Below, in pieces: positions 34,507 to 42,537 of a stretch of 64,000 nucleotides of DNA; position 1 is the first letter of the stretch, and each line of letters opens with the position of its first letter. A program made the position numbers and the translations under genes. The notes beneath the pieces were generated by a model. The model did not search any database and was not told the origin of the DNA. It saw only the letters and a list, made by a program, of their open reading frames with translations. Location: NCBI RefSeq assembly GCF_019649015.1, contig NZ_BLPI01000001.1, positions 372,001 through 436,000 of the forward strand, in the 5' to 3' direction. The DNA is from Agarivorans litoreus. Its GTDB lineage: Bacteria; Pseudomonadota; Gammaproteobacteria; Enterobacterales; Celerinatantimonadaceae.

Positions 34507-34851
34507 ATAGGCTATTTACCCACTTAGGTTTATCAGCAGCAGCTATATTGCTATTACTGGTTTAACGCTAACAAATTTTGTTTCTTTGGGCGTTTAGCTT
34601 CACTAATTTGGTTGAAATACGCCATTGCTTAAGCAAAACAAGATCAATCTCACAGACAAATGTTCAAAAAACAGGCTTTAATTGTATGACTATTTAGGCT
34701 TATCGCTTTAATAGCAAGACAGGGTACTAGCGGTTATAAGCTAAATACGCTGCAAAAAATAATAAGAAAGATATACATCGTTAAAACCTTCATTGCACTG
34801 TTGTCGGAACTGTTGGTTTTAATAATTAAACGCGAGAATAAGGACAACATT

Positions 34852-34938
34852 ATGATTTTTGTAGGAATATTCCTGGCATTAGTCGCCTCTTACTTAGTAA
34901 TAATGGACGTAGCAGCCATACTAAAAAGTCACCAATAA
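34852..34938 (+). CDS. Putative 28-aa single-span membrane protein
   Basis: 28 codons: a hydrophobic N-terminal span (IFVGIFLALVASYLVIM) then DVAAILKSHQ. AAGGA lies 8 bases before the ATG, and a strong 11-bp hairpin (34964-34992) follows the stop, so the unit looks like a real small gene. The perfect GntR-type box about 350 bases upstream suggests membership of the alginate regulon. It resembles the small helper subunits of transporters in size and topology only; no family is recognised. Confidence 0.5.
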   Translation: MIFVGIFLALVASYLVIMDVAAILKSHQ

Positions 34939-34963
34939 GATAAAAACATGAATAAGACTAACG

Positions 34964-34992
34964 TTCTAGCCGACGCAGTTTGTCGGTTAGAA
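34964..34992 (+). terminator. Hairpin after the small membrane ORF
   Basis: TTCTAGCCGAC / GTCGGTTAGAA, 11-bp stem with one G-T pair, loop of 7. The T-run is poor. Confidence 0.5.
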
Positions 34993-35136
34993 TACTTTAA
35001 CAACGACCAAACTTTCCTTCCCATACTCAATTATTTTGTAATCAATTCTTAAAGTATTTTTTCAAGTCAAAGATTTTTGCCGCCAAGTCCTTAAAATAAC
35101 CCATACTTAGCTCATCGTTTAAATACCCAATATATT

Positions 35137-36081
35137 ATGGACTTAGAAGAAATCTATCGTCGCGACCTTAACTTACTCATAGCTCTAAAAGTACTCATCG
35201 AGGAAGGTAGCGTAAGTAAGGCGGCAATCCGCCTGAGCCTTAGTCAATCAGCGATGAGTAGAGTATTAACCCGCCTACGTGACTTACTCAATGACCCTTT
35301 GTTTATTCGCCAAGGCCAAGGTTTGGTGCCTACAGAGCGAGCCTTAGAATTGAATCAAGCCTTACAAGGCCCCTTAGAAAACCTGCGTCAGGTACTTAGC
35401 CCAAATGTGTTTAACCCAGCAGAGTGCAGCCAGCATTTCACCATCGCCACTACTGACTATGCAATGCAAACCATTCTGCCCTTTGCCCTAGCAAGGATTT
35501 ATCAGGAAGCGCCAAATATTTCCCTTGAGTTTGCTCCTCTGCAACATGAGCAACTCACCCAGCAGTTATCAGCAGATGGCTGTGATATGGCGATCTGTCG
35601 GCCTACTAAATCAATCGCCCCGCTTGCTAAAGAAAGTTTGGGTTTAGTGAGTGTATTTTGTTTACTTGCTAAGCATCACCCATTGGCAAACAAAGAACTC
35701 ACGCTTAAAGAGTATTTGGCTTACCCACACGCGATGATAGCCATTAGTGATGGAGTGAAAAGCTTGCTGGATGAAGCATTATCTGGTCAAGATAAACCAC
35801 AACTGCTGCTTCGCGCTTACCACCTAGAAGCAGCCTTAGCAATTAGTGAACAAGTCCCGGTGATTATTACGGTTCCCGCCGACCTAGCCTATTTAGTCGC
35901 GGAAAAGAATCAACTGGTAGTTAAACCGCTACCTTTTGAATTTAAGCCTTTTGACTACTCACTGTTATGGCACCCTCGCTGCGAACACTCTGCTCCGCAA
36001 ATTTGGCTGCGCAATGTAATTAAACAAGAATGTAGCCGCTTAATAAGCAAACGTGTGCAAGACATGGGATTAATAGAATAA
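35137..36081 (+). CDS. LysR family transcriptional regulator
   Basis: 314 aa. N-terminal helix-turn-helix (LNLLIALKVLIEEGSVSKAAIRLSLSQSAMSRVLTRLRDLLNDPLFIRQGQGLVPT), then a two-lobed effector domain beginning FTIATTDYAMQTILP. The DLNLLIAL and PLF-R-x-x-GLVPT form is the NodD/LeuO-like branch of LysR. Convergent with acuI; the target is unknown. No alginate-type box precedes it. Confidence 0.92.
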   Translation: MDLEEIYRRDLNLLIALKVLIEEGSVSKAAIRLSLSQSAMSRVLTRLRDLLNDPLFIRQGQGLVPTERALELNQALQGPLENLRQVLSPNVFNPAECSQHFTIATTDYAMQTILPFALARIYQEAPNISLEFAPLQHEQLTQQLSADGCDMAICRPTKSIAPLAKESLGLVSVFCLLAKHHPLANKELTLKEYLAYPHAMIAISDGVKSLLDEALSGQDKPQLLLRAYHLEAALAISEQVPVIITVPADLAYLVAEKNQLVVKPLPFEFKPFDYSLLWHPRCEHSAPQIWLRNVIKQECSRLISKRVQDMGLIE

Positions 36082-36111
36082 GTGCTAAGCAATCAAAAAC
36101 AGTCCAATAAA

Positions 36112-36134
36112 AAGCCGACCTTATAGATCGGCTT
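36112..36134. terminator. Bidirectional terminator between LysR and acuI
   Basis: AAGCCGA / TCGGCTT stem with a run of five A on the left, giving TTTTT for leftward transcription of acuI. Confidence 0.75.
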
Positions 36135-36153
36135 AGACGTAAGTTACTATGTT

Positions 36154-37134
36154 TTATAGCTTGATGACCACCCGCCCAGTGACTTGGCCATTAGTTATGG
36201 CTTCGGCGTATTCTGCAACTTGCTCTAATTCCACTTCGGTGCACGCTTGCTGGTAGTAACTATCTGGAAGCAACTCTGCTAAACGCTGCCACGCTTTAAT
36301 CCGTTTAGCACTTGGGCAACTCACTGAATCTATGCCTAACAAGCTAACATTACGCAGAATAAACGGCATAACCGTGGTTGGTAAATCAAAGCCGCCAGCT
36401 AAGCCACATGCGGCAACGGCGCCATTGTAATCCATTTGAGCCAGTACCTTAGCCAACACTTTGCTACCCACGGTATCAACTGCACCGGCCCAAACTTGTT
36501 TTTCTAAGGCGCGCGCTGGCTCTTCAAACACGCTACGGTCGATAACTCGACTAGCGCCAAGTTCTTCTAATAAAGCACCATTTTGTTCTATTCGACCACT
36601 AACAGCAGCCACTTTATATCCCAACTTAGCAAGTAAGGTAACGGCTACTGAGCCAACGCCACCACTAGCACCGGTAACCAAGATTTCACCCGATTCTGGC
36701 GTAATACCGGCATCAACTAAAGCTTGCACACATAACATAGCGGTAAAGCCGGCAGTTCCGACCATCATGGCTTGCTTACCACTTAAGCCCTCAGGCAGAG
36801 GAACTAACCAATCCGCTTTTAAACTGGCTTTTTCTGCCATTCCACCCCAATGACCTTCACCAACTCCCCAACCGGTTAACACCACTTTGTCACCAGCAGC
36901 GTAACGAGGGTCGTGAGATTGCTCAACGGTACCGGTTAAATCGATACCGGGTACCATAGGGAAATTGCGAACAATTTTTCCTTTACCGGTAATGGCTAGG
37001 CCGTCTTTATAGTTAAGTGAGGAATAATCAACTTTTACAATTACGTCACTCTCGGGCAAATCGGCATCATTAAGTTGGCGAATGCTAGAAGTGGTTTGTT
37101 TCTCAACTTGATCGAGAACGAGTGCCTTAAACAT
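36154..37134 (-). CDS. acuI: Acrylyl-CoA reductase (NADPH), MDR family
   Basis: 326 aa zinc-free medium-chain reductase of the YhdH/AcuI type. Typical blocks: SSLNYKDGLAITGKGKIVRNFPMVPGIDLTGTV, GWGVGEGHWGGMAEKA, the nucleotide-binding GASGGVGSVAV, and NYNGAVAACGLAGG-like with LPTTVMPFILRNVSLLGIDSV. AcuI reduces acryloyl-CoA to propionyl-CoA, detoxifying acrylate made from DMSP in marine bacteria. No DMSP lyase gene is adjacent. A perfect 12-base inverted repeat lies 61 bases upstream. Confidence 0.93.
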   Translation of the reverse strand: MFKALVLDQVEKQTTSSIRQLNDADLPESDVIVKVDYSSLNYKDGLAITGKGKIVRNFPMVPGIDLTGTVEQSHDPRYAAGDKVVLTGWGVGEGHWGGMAEKASLKADWLVPLPEGLSGKQAMMVGTAGFTAMLCVQALVDAGITPESGEILVTGASGGVGSVAVTLLAKLGYKVAAVSGRIEQNGALLEELGASRVIDRSVFEEPARALEKQVWAGAVDTVGSKVLAKVLAQMDYNGAVAACGLAGGFDLPTTVMPFILRNVSLLGIDSVSCPSAKRIKAWQRLAELLPDSYYQQACTEVELEQVAEYAEAITNGQVTGRVVIKL

Positions 37135-37194
37135 GGTTGTGCTCCGGTTTGCTAAGCAAAATTGTTAGATTACAGTGTAGCTGCTCTAGCTTTA

Positions 37195-37225
37195 TGTATT
37201 AAATGAATTTTTGTCATTTAATACA
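37195..37225. promoter_or_regulatory. 12-base perfect inverted repeat upstream of acuI
   Basis: TGTATTAAATGA (37195-37206) and TCATTTAATACA (37214-37225) are perfect inverted copies separated by 7 bases. Position 61 bases upstream of acuI suggests an operator for a dimeric regulator; a hairpin in RNA is the alternative. Confidence 0.55.
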
Positions 37226-37551
37226 TGTATAACACACATACTTAACGACATTGGCTCAGTGCTAATTTTGAGCTTTCTTAGTAGGCGTTTTTAATTAAAT
37301 CAACGAGCTGCCTAATCGTTCAAGCTTTTGTTTTTCCATTCGTATCTGCAGGTGCTTTGCTGGTATCAGCCTGGTTACAGCTGGAGCTTAATAACAAGGA
37401 AACCAAAAAGATTTGCTACCAAATAAAGCTGACTAATTGAGTGAGCATTGAGCCTGATATTCAATACTACTTTACTAAAGCAGCCACCAAAGGCATAAAT
37501 ACTGCTGGAGATACCATTTTTGGCTTACGACTTCGCTATATGCTGTAGTGC
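37226..37551. other. Gene-poor stretch containing a porin relic
   Basis: About 325 bases between acuI and the small exported protein gene. The right half holds the degenerate porin 3' end listed separately; the left half shows nothing I can support. Confidence 0.4.
37402..37548 (+). pseudogene. Remnant of a carbohydrate porin C-terminus (OprB-like)
   Basis: The frame reads KKICYQIKLTN, stop (TGA 37438-37440), then VSIEPDIQYYFTKAATKGINTAGDTIFGLRLRYML, stop. The pattern YQ-lT-W-VSI-PDIQY-F...GLRL is the last strands of OprB-type carbohydrate-selective porins. The TGA sits exactly where Trp (TGG) is usual, so a nonsense mutation in an already decayed gene is likely. No start codon or upstream domain is found. 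The family match is by pattern only. Confidence 0.45.
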
Positions 37552-37893
37552 CTATAACGATACGTCGTCAGCACATATAATCATCGCCTTACCCAATGCA
37601 CTGTAACAAGTTACTGGGTCTTTTAAGATGTAACTAGGAAGCTGCTGCGCAGCTTCCTTATTAATGGTGACTTCATTAAAGCCTTGTTCCGCATGATCAT
37701 AGATTTCGGTGCCATCTTGCAGAGTCCAATAGGCTGTTGAATCGTTCGCGCTGGCACAGATTTTTATCTCACAAGGCACAAGCGTTATCTCATCGCCTTG
37801 ATAAACTCGGCACTCAAACACATCACTACCACAACCTGCATTAGCCGAGATGCTAAAAAACAGCGCTAGAGTTATTGCGATAAGTTTAAACAA
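37552..37893 (-). CDS. Small exported Cys-containing protein, unknown
   Basis: 113 aa from TTG 37893, preceded by GGAGA at 7 bases; a GTG five codons upstream is the alternative. Signal peptide FKLIAITLALFFSISANA|GC. The mature part is about 95 aa with six Cys (GCGSDVFEC, CEIKIC, TCYSALGKAMIIC), suggesting disulfides in the periplasm. It starts 21 bases after the alpha/beta-hydrolase stop. An immunity or partner protein for that enzyme is possible but unproved. No family recognised. Confidence 0.6.
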   Translation of the reverse strand: MFKLIAITLALFFSISANAGCGSDVFECRVYQGDEITLVPCEIKICASANDSTAYWTLQDGTEIYDHAEQGFNEVTINKEAAQQLPSYILKDPVTCYSALGKAMIICADDVSL

Positions 37894-37914
37894 CTCAATT
37901 TCTCCCACTCAGTT

Positions 37915-39327
37915 TCAAGAGATAGTATCACCAGAAGGTTTTATGTTCTTAAAGCTTTCTCGTGGCGCTTTAGCAGACGCAAACCTAAACACATTTTTAT
38001 CGACATCGCGATGAATGGTGATATCGATGTAGGTGGTTTGATTGGCAGCACACACCTCATCAATGGCTATACCCTCAGAGCGAAACTGGGTATTGGTGTA
38101 AAAAGAAAAGCCCTTGTTTGGTCTAGCCATCACTTGCAGTCCAAAGCAGCTATCTTTAATTTGCGACATTTTGTCAGCATCAATGTAATACACCAAGCTA
38201 TGTGTTGCTTTATTCATTTGCTTATCGACAAAGAAACCGTCCGGTAATTGATGAGGTTTATAACCTTTACCTGCTAGTAGCAAAACATCGTAGTTTTCAT
38301 TGTGAATGTGCTCGCCTGTTTGGTCTCTAACCCGCACAACCAACATGCAATATTTACCAATTGTTCGCTTTTTACCGAGCGGCACTTTGGCTTGTTCGGC
38401 TTGGCTTAACTGAGTTAGCTCAGCGCTGCGTTGATGGTAATCACTGGCACTGTTTACTTGCAAACATGCAAGCACTTGGTCAACAACGATATAATGATTA
38501 GCAGAGCTCGCTTTATTGGCCATAATGCCCATTTTGGTCCCTGAATGACTAAATTCACTAAGTATCCCAATAGGCACTTCTGCAGGGCGTCGAACAGTTT
38601 CAGCTTCACTAGGGTTTAGTCTATATGCTTTACCTTGAAAACCCGTCAGCTGTTCTTCAGACTGTTCCAGAGCAAAGTAGCGGTAATTCATATTGGCACC
38701 CGCTACGCGTACCACGCCATCTGAGCCAGACTCTACCAAGTAGCCATTTAAAAAATCATAGAACTTAGTGTCAATCCCCTGACCACTTAACACAAAGGGA
38801 TAAAAGCTGTTGCCAACATAATCATAAGCCATACCATTTTGATTTAGCTGCCACTGACCTTGGCTACCCAGGCACAGCCAATCTAATACTCTTTGCCCTG
38901 GCTCAACACCAGCAAACCAAGATTTGATACGCCCAACTCGCTGTTTACCTAACACCGCTAAACTAGACCCATGGTTAGCTGGTGCTAACATTACTAAATG
39001 CTTAAGCGGTAACGAAGCTAGCTCTGCCGCACCGTAATACTTATCAACCCAAAAACGCACAACCGACCCACCAGTAGAATGGGTAATACAAGAGAATTCT
39101 TGAATGCCAGTTTCGTTACCGGGTAAATCTAATAGGGCTTGTTGCATAGCTCGCGCGATATCATCCATCGATACTTCATCATGAAAGCTAATGTATTTAC
39201 CTAAATAGATATGTTCTAAATCTAACTGCAAACCTGCAGTATTAGCTTTAGCCACTAAAGATTGTGGTAGCTCGCCGTATGTGGAGGTATTGGTCACACT
39301 CCAGCCATGCACAAAAATCAATTTCAT
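37915..39327 (-). CDS. Alpha/beta-hydrolase, lipase-like, with C-terminal domain
   Basis: 470 aa without a signal peptide. Lipase features: oxyanion FVHGWS (5-10), nucleophile Ser84 in THSTGGS, and plausible Asp203 (GSDGVV) and His261 (EFSHSG). After about residue 290 comes a separate, probably beta-rich domain (residues 320-470; MLVVRVRDQTGEHIHNENYDVLLLAGKGY). Substrate is probably a lipid ester. Absence of a signal peptide, the added domain and a downstream exported small protein resemble the organisation of type VI lipase effector/immunity pairs, but no VgrG, Hcp or PAAR gene is near. Confidence 0.75.
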   Translation of the reverse strand: MKLIFVHGWSVTNTSTYGELPQSLVAKANTAGLQLDLEHIYLGKYISFHDEVSMDDIARAMQQALLDLPGNETGIQEFSCITHSTGGSVVRFWVDKYYGAAELASLPLKHLVMLAPANHGSSLAVLGKQRVGRIKSWFAGVEPGQRVLDWLCLGSQGQWQLNQNGMAYDYVGNSFYPFVLSGQGIDTKFYDFLNGYLVESGSDGVVRVAGANMNYRYFALEQSEEQLTGFQGKAYRLNPSEAETVRRPAEVPIGILSEFSHSGTKMGIMANKASSANHYIVVDQVLACLQVNSASDYHQRSAELTQLSQAEQAKVPLGKKRTIGKYCMLVVRVRDQTGEHIHNENYDVLLLAGKGYKPHQLPDGFFVDKQMNKATHSLVYYIDADKMSQIKDSCFGLQVMARPNKGFSFYTNTQFRSEGIAIDEVCAANQTTYIDITIHRDVDKNVFRFASAKAPRESFKNIKPSGDTIS

Positions 39328-39519
39328 CGTATTACGTCCATGTAATTAAAATTGCTAATTCAAAATCTTAGTTTTATTCGCCAACGATTATTAACCGTCA
39401 GTTAATAAAGCAACCTTCCTTTTACACTATTGCATAGCCTAGGTAAGCCACTAGCGAAGCGCGATGTAACTAGCAAGAAAAGACGCGATGAGGCTGTAGT
39501 AGAAAGTGGACAGAAAACG

Positions 39520-40842
39520 GGCTCTTCACCGTTCTTGGTGGAAAGTCATATCAAGCCCTCCAAAGTGAAATAGAATGGCTCGCTTAAAGCGCTCTTTATT
39601 TCTAAAGCCCATTGCACGTATTTTTAGGCGCTGGATGTTTCCGTTTATCGCTTCCGCCAAGCCATTTGATACCCTATAACGCATCGCATTGATGATGCCG
39701 TTTAAGTGCGTTTTCACGGTTTCTGCTGCTATCATCATCGGCCTGATTTGACTGACCTCTACCAGTGCTAACCAATCATTCCAAGCTGCTTTGGCCTGTC
39801 CTGCATTGCCATACCAAATGGCTCTGGCTTGTTCTTTAAATATCCAGCTTAGCCCTGTCTTTAGCATCACTTTAGCCAATGCATTCACTCTTTCTCTCAA
39901 TGTCCCTTGTAGATAACTATTTCTTTTTAACCAGCCATACCGTGTTTGGTGGCACTCTCTTTTCAATTGGTGGGGTAAATCCATGAGTTCGCTTTTTCTC
40001 ACTTCATTTACCGCTTTAGTGAGGACCTTGGCGATATGAAAATGGTCTATAGCTATCATCTGCTTAGCCCGCTCACCAAAATAGTCATAGGTTGCGCTTA
40101 TATACGCTCTGCTCATGTCCATTGATATAGAGCGCGTAGCCCCTTTTGATTCAAGGGGCAATGCCTTAAAGCAAGCAGATAGGCTTAGGCCTGCTCTCCC
40201 GTCTTCAACCGATATCACTTGGCCATCACGATTGGATAATACCGTGACATAGTCATGGCCTTTCTTAAATGCCGTTTCATCGACCAACAGGTCTTGGTGG
40301 TTAATGGTGGTTCTGGCTGTCAGGCCGCGTTGAACGGCTCGCGCCATAATGCGGTCAATAGCTCCCCAACTAAGCCGATAGGTTTTACTCACCGCGTATA
40401 AGGAACTGACTTTAAGCATGTCTATAACGTGAGTCTCAAACAACTCTGTGTAGCGACTGTTACTCGTTGCCCAAGGCACTTGAAATGTTTGTACTCCATG
40501 CTCTGGGCAATCAGCCCTAGGTACTTCAGCTTCAATGCGTGTTTCAAACTGACAGGTATCTAAATGTCGCCAAACCCGCCGCCGAGTATCGTGGCGACGT
40601 ACAGCCTTATCGCAAGAGGGGCAAGCCGTTAATGACGCTCGGTCATAGTCAACGCGTACGGTGATGGTTTGGGTAGACTCATTGAGTTCAACCGATGAAA
40701 CAGCCCAAGGATGAGTTAATCCAAGAATGGATTGATAAAGCATCGTGTCTTGCATAGTGGCGGGGCATTGATGAACGTTTACTTATTATCGCGCTCATTA
40801 ATGTTTGTTGAAAGTGTTTCCACTACATTCGGTGAAGAGCCG
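39520..40842 (-). mobile_element. ISL3 family insertion sequence, complete
   Basis: About 1.32 kb. Ends are inverted repeats beginning GGCTCTTCACCG and continuing TGGTGGAAA on the left and TAGTGGAAA on the right. Eight-base target duplications AGAAAACG flank it (39512-39519 and 40843-40850). It inserted 8 bases beyond the stop of the neighbouring symporter gene, so no gene is disrupted, but that gene's terminator may have been displaced. One end has a one-base ambiguity. Confidence 0.88.
39526..40755 (-). CDS. ISL3 family transposase
   Basis: 409 aa. N-terminal zinc-finger region (CPSCDKAVRRHDTRRRVWRHLD, then CPEHG), a helix-turn-helix, and a DDE core with VDETAFKKGHDYVTVL, ISMDMSRAYISA and LAEAINGNIQRLKIRAMGFRN. 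Full length with no frameshift, so the element is probably functional. The gene fills nearly the whole element and ends 6 bases from its left end. Confidence 0.95.
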   Translation of the reverse strand: MQDTMLYQSILGLTHPWAVSSVELNESTQTITVRVDYDRASLTACPSCDKAVRRHDTRRRVWRHLDTCQFETRIEAEVPRADCPEHGVQTFQVPWATSNSRYTELFETHVIDMLKVSSLYAVSKTYRLSWGAIDRIMARAVQRGLTARTTINHQDLLVDETAFKKGHDYVTVLSNRDGQVISVEDGRAGLSLSACFKALPLESKGATRSISMDMSRAYISATYDYFGERAKQMIAIDHFHIAKVLTKAVNEVRKSELMDLPHQLKRECHQTRYGWLKRNSYLQGTLRERVNALAKVMLKTGLSWIFKEQARAIWYGNAGQAKAAWNDWLALVEVSQIRPMMIAAETVKTHLNGIINAMRYRVSNGLAEAINGNIQRLKIRAMGFRNKERFKRAILFHFGGLDMTFHQER

Positions 40843-40857
40843 AGAAAACGCTGTAGA

Positions 40858-42537
40858 CTATGGCTTACGCAATTTTAGTACTAAGTTTTGAACACTGACG
40901 GGCGCTGGCTGAGTATAGCGCTGGACAATAAACACAATGGCAAAATTTGCGAGCATTCCCAGGGCGCCAATTCCCTCTGGAGAAATCCCCCAAAGCCAAT
41001 GCTCCGAATAGTTTAGAGCTGGAGATACAAACTTAAAGAAACCCACGTAAGCCAAAGTGATACTCATACCGCTTAGCATGCCGCTTATTACTGCTGTACG
41101 CCCAATAGACTTAACAAATATACCTAAAACAATGGCTGGGAACAGCGAGCTAGCCGCCAAACCAAAAGCAATCGCAACCACTTCCGCAACTAAGGCCGGA
41201 GGGTTAATGCCTAAATAGCCAGACGCGCAAATTGCTACAATTGCGCAGCAGCGTGCCAATTTCAGCTCCTGTTTATCACTAAGCTCTTTTTGCCAAGTTT
41301 GCTTGACCAAATCATGTGATATCGAGCTAGCAATCACCAGCAACAGGCCTGCAGCAGTAGAAAGCGCCGCCGCTAAACCTCCCGCAGCAACCAAGGCCAC
41401 AACCCAATTTGGCAACTGCGCTAACTCTGGTGAGGCCAGCACCACAATATCTTGATTAATGGTGACTTCATTGCGCTGATCTCCCGAATAAAACAAGCGG
41501 CCATCACCATTTTCATCGCGCCACTCCACCAGGCCGGCTTGCTGCCAATGAGCTAACCAGCTGGGCTGCTGCTCTTGCGTAATGCCTTTTAAATCCAAAC
41601 CGTTGATAGACTCAATCAGATTTACTTTTGCAAAAGCTCCCACCGCTGGCGCAGCGGTGTATAACAAAGCTATAAAGGCTAGCGCATAACCGGCAGATGC
41701 CCGAGCTTCACCTACTTTAGCGACGGTAAAAAACCGCACGATGATATGCGGTAATCCAGCGGTTCCCATCATTAACGCAGCTGTGATAAAAACTTGGTCA
41801 CTCAGGCCTCGAGTACCATTGGTAAACTTGGCAAAACCTAGCTCTTCAGATAAACCATCAAGCTTATCCAGTAAGTAAAGATTTGAAGCTCCACTAACAT
41901 TACTACCTAAACCAAACTGTGGAAAAACCTGCCCAGTTAAAGCTATCGATGTAAAAATAGCTGGGACTAAAAAAGCAAAAACCAGTACGCAATATTGCGC
42001 AACTTGAGTATAGGTAATGCCTTTCATTCCTCCCCATACTGCGTAAAAAAACACAATTGCCATGCCAAGCAAAATACCCAGATTAACGTTAACCTCCAAA
42101 AAACGCGCAAACACCACACCAACGCCGCGCATTTGCCCAGCAACATAAACAAAAGAAATGAACACCGTGCATATTACCGCTAGCACTCTCGCCCGCTTTG
42201 AGTAATAACGCTGACCAAAAAAATCGGCAACAGAGTATTGGCCAAATCGATGTAAGTAGGGCACTAAACATACCGCTAGCAGCACGTATCCACCGGTCCA
42301 GCCCATTAAATAGACGGCCCCGTCATACCCTAAAAATGAGATAACTCCAGCCAATGAGATAAAGGACGCAGCCGACATCCAAGTAGCAGCGGTAGCCATG
42401 CCATTAGTAAGCGGGTGAATGCAAGCATGAGCAACGTAGAAGTCTTGGGTATTGTTGGCTTTAGCCCAAATGGCTATCACCATATACAGCGTGAAACTAG
42501 CCGCAACGAATAAAGAAGTCCAAGTTTGAATGCCCAT
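40858..42537 (-). CDS. Sodium:solute symporter, VC_2705/ActP-like, without small subunit
   Basis: 559 aa, SSS family with about 13 membrane segments. Close paralogue of the protein at 54372-56108 (shared GMKGITYTQxAQYCVL, SAGYALxFIAxLYTxAPAVGA, LPNWVxALVAAGGLAAALSTAAGLLL). Two differences stand out: the conserved DWMSAASFIS Asp is Thr here (ATWMSAASFI), and no DUF4212 subunit gene precedes it. A calcium-loop-like DENGDGRL (341-348) lies in an extramembrane loop. Substrate is likely a short-chain organic acid, unproved. Confidence 0.85.
   Translation of the reverse strand: MGIQTWTSLFVAASFTLYMVIAIWAKANNTQDFYVAHACIHPLTNGMATAATWMSAASFISLAGVISFLGYDGAVYLMGWTGGYVLLAVCLVPYLHRFGQYSVADFFGQRYYSKRARVLAVICTVFISFVYVAGQMRGVGVVFARFLEVNVNLGILLGMAIVFFYAVWGGMKGITYTQVAQYCVLVFAFLVPAIFTSIALTGQVFPQFGLGSNVSGASNLYLLDKLDGLSEELGFAKFTNGTRGLSDQVFITAALMMGTAGLPHIIVRFFTVAKVGEARASAGYALAFIALLYTAAPAVGAFAKVNLIESINGLDLKGITQEQQPSWLAHWQQAGLVEWRDENGDGRLFYSGDQRNEVTINQDIVVLASPELAQLPNWVVALVAAGGLAAALSTAAGLLLVIASSISHDLVKQTWQKELSDKQELKLARCCAIVAICASGYLGINPPALVAEVVAIAFGLAASSLFPAIVLGIFVKSIGRTAVISGMLSGMSITLAYVGFFKFVSPALNYSEHWLWGISPEGIGALGMLANFAIVFIVQRYTQPAPVSVQNLVLKLRKP

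Larger units (their letters stand above)
33923..35136. other. 1.2 kb region with operators and one small ORF
   Basis: The left part is the LamG gene promoter region, with boxes at 33954 (weak) and 34132. A partial copy of the LamG start region (CATTTAAACCT at 33920 and again at 34090) lies within it. A further perfect box at 34496 precedes the small ORF at 34852. The remainder shows no ORF with similarity to a known family. Confidence 0.5.
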
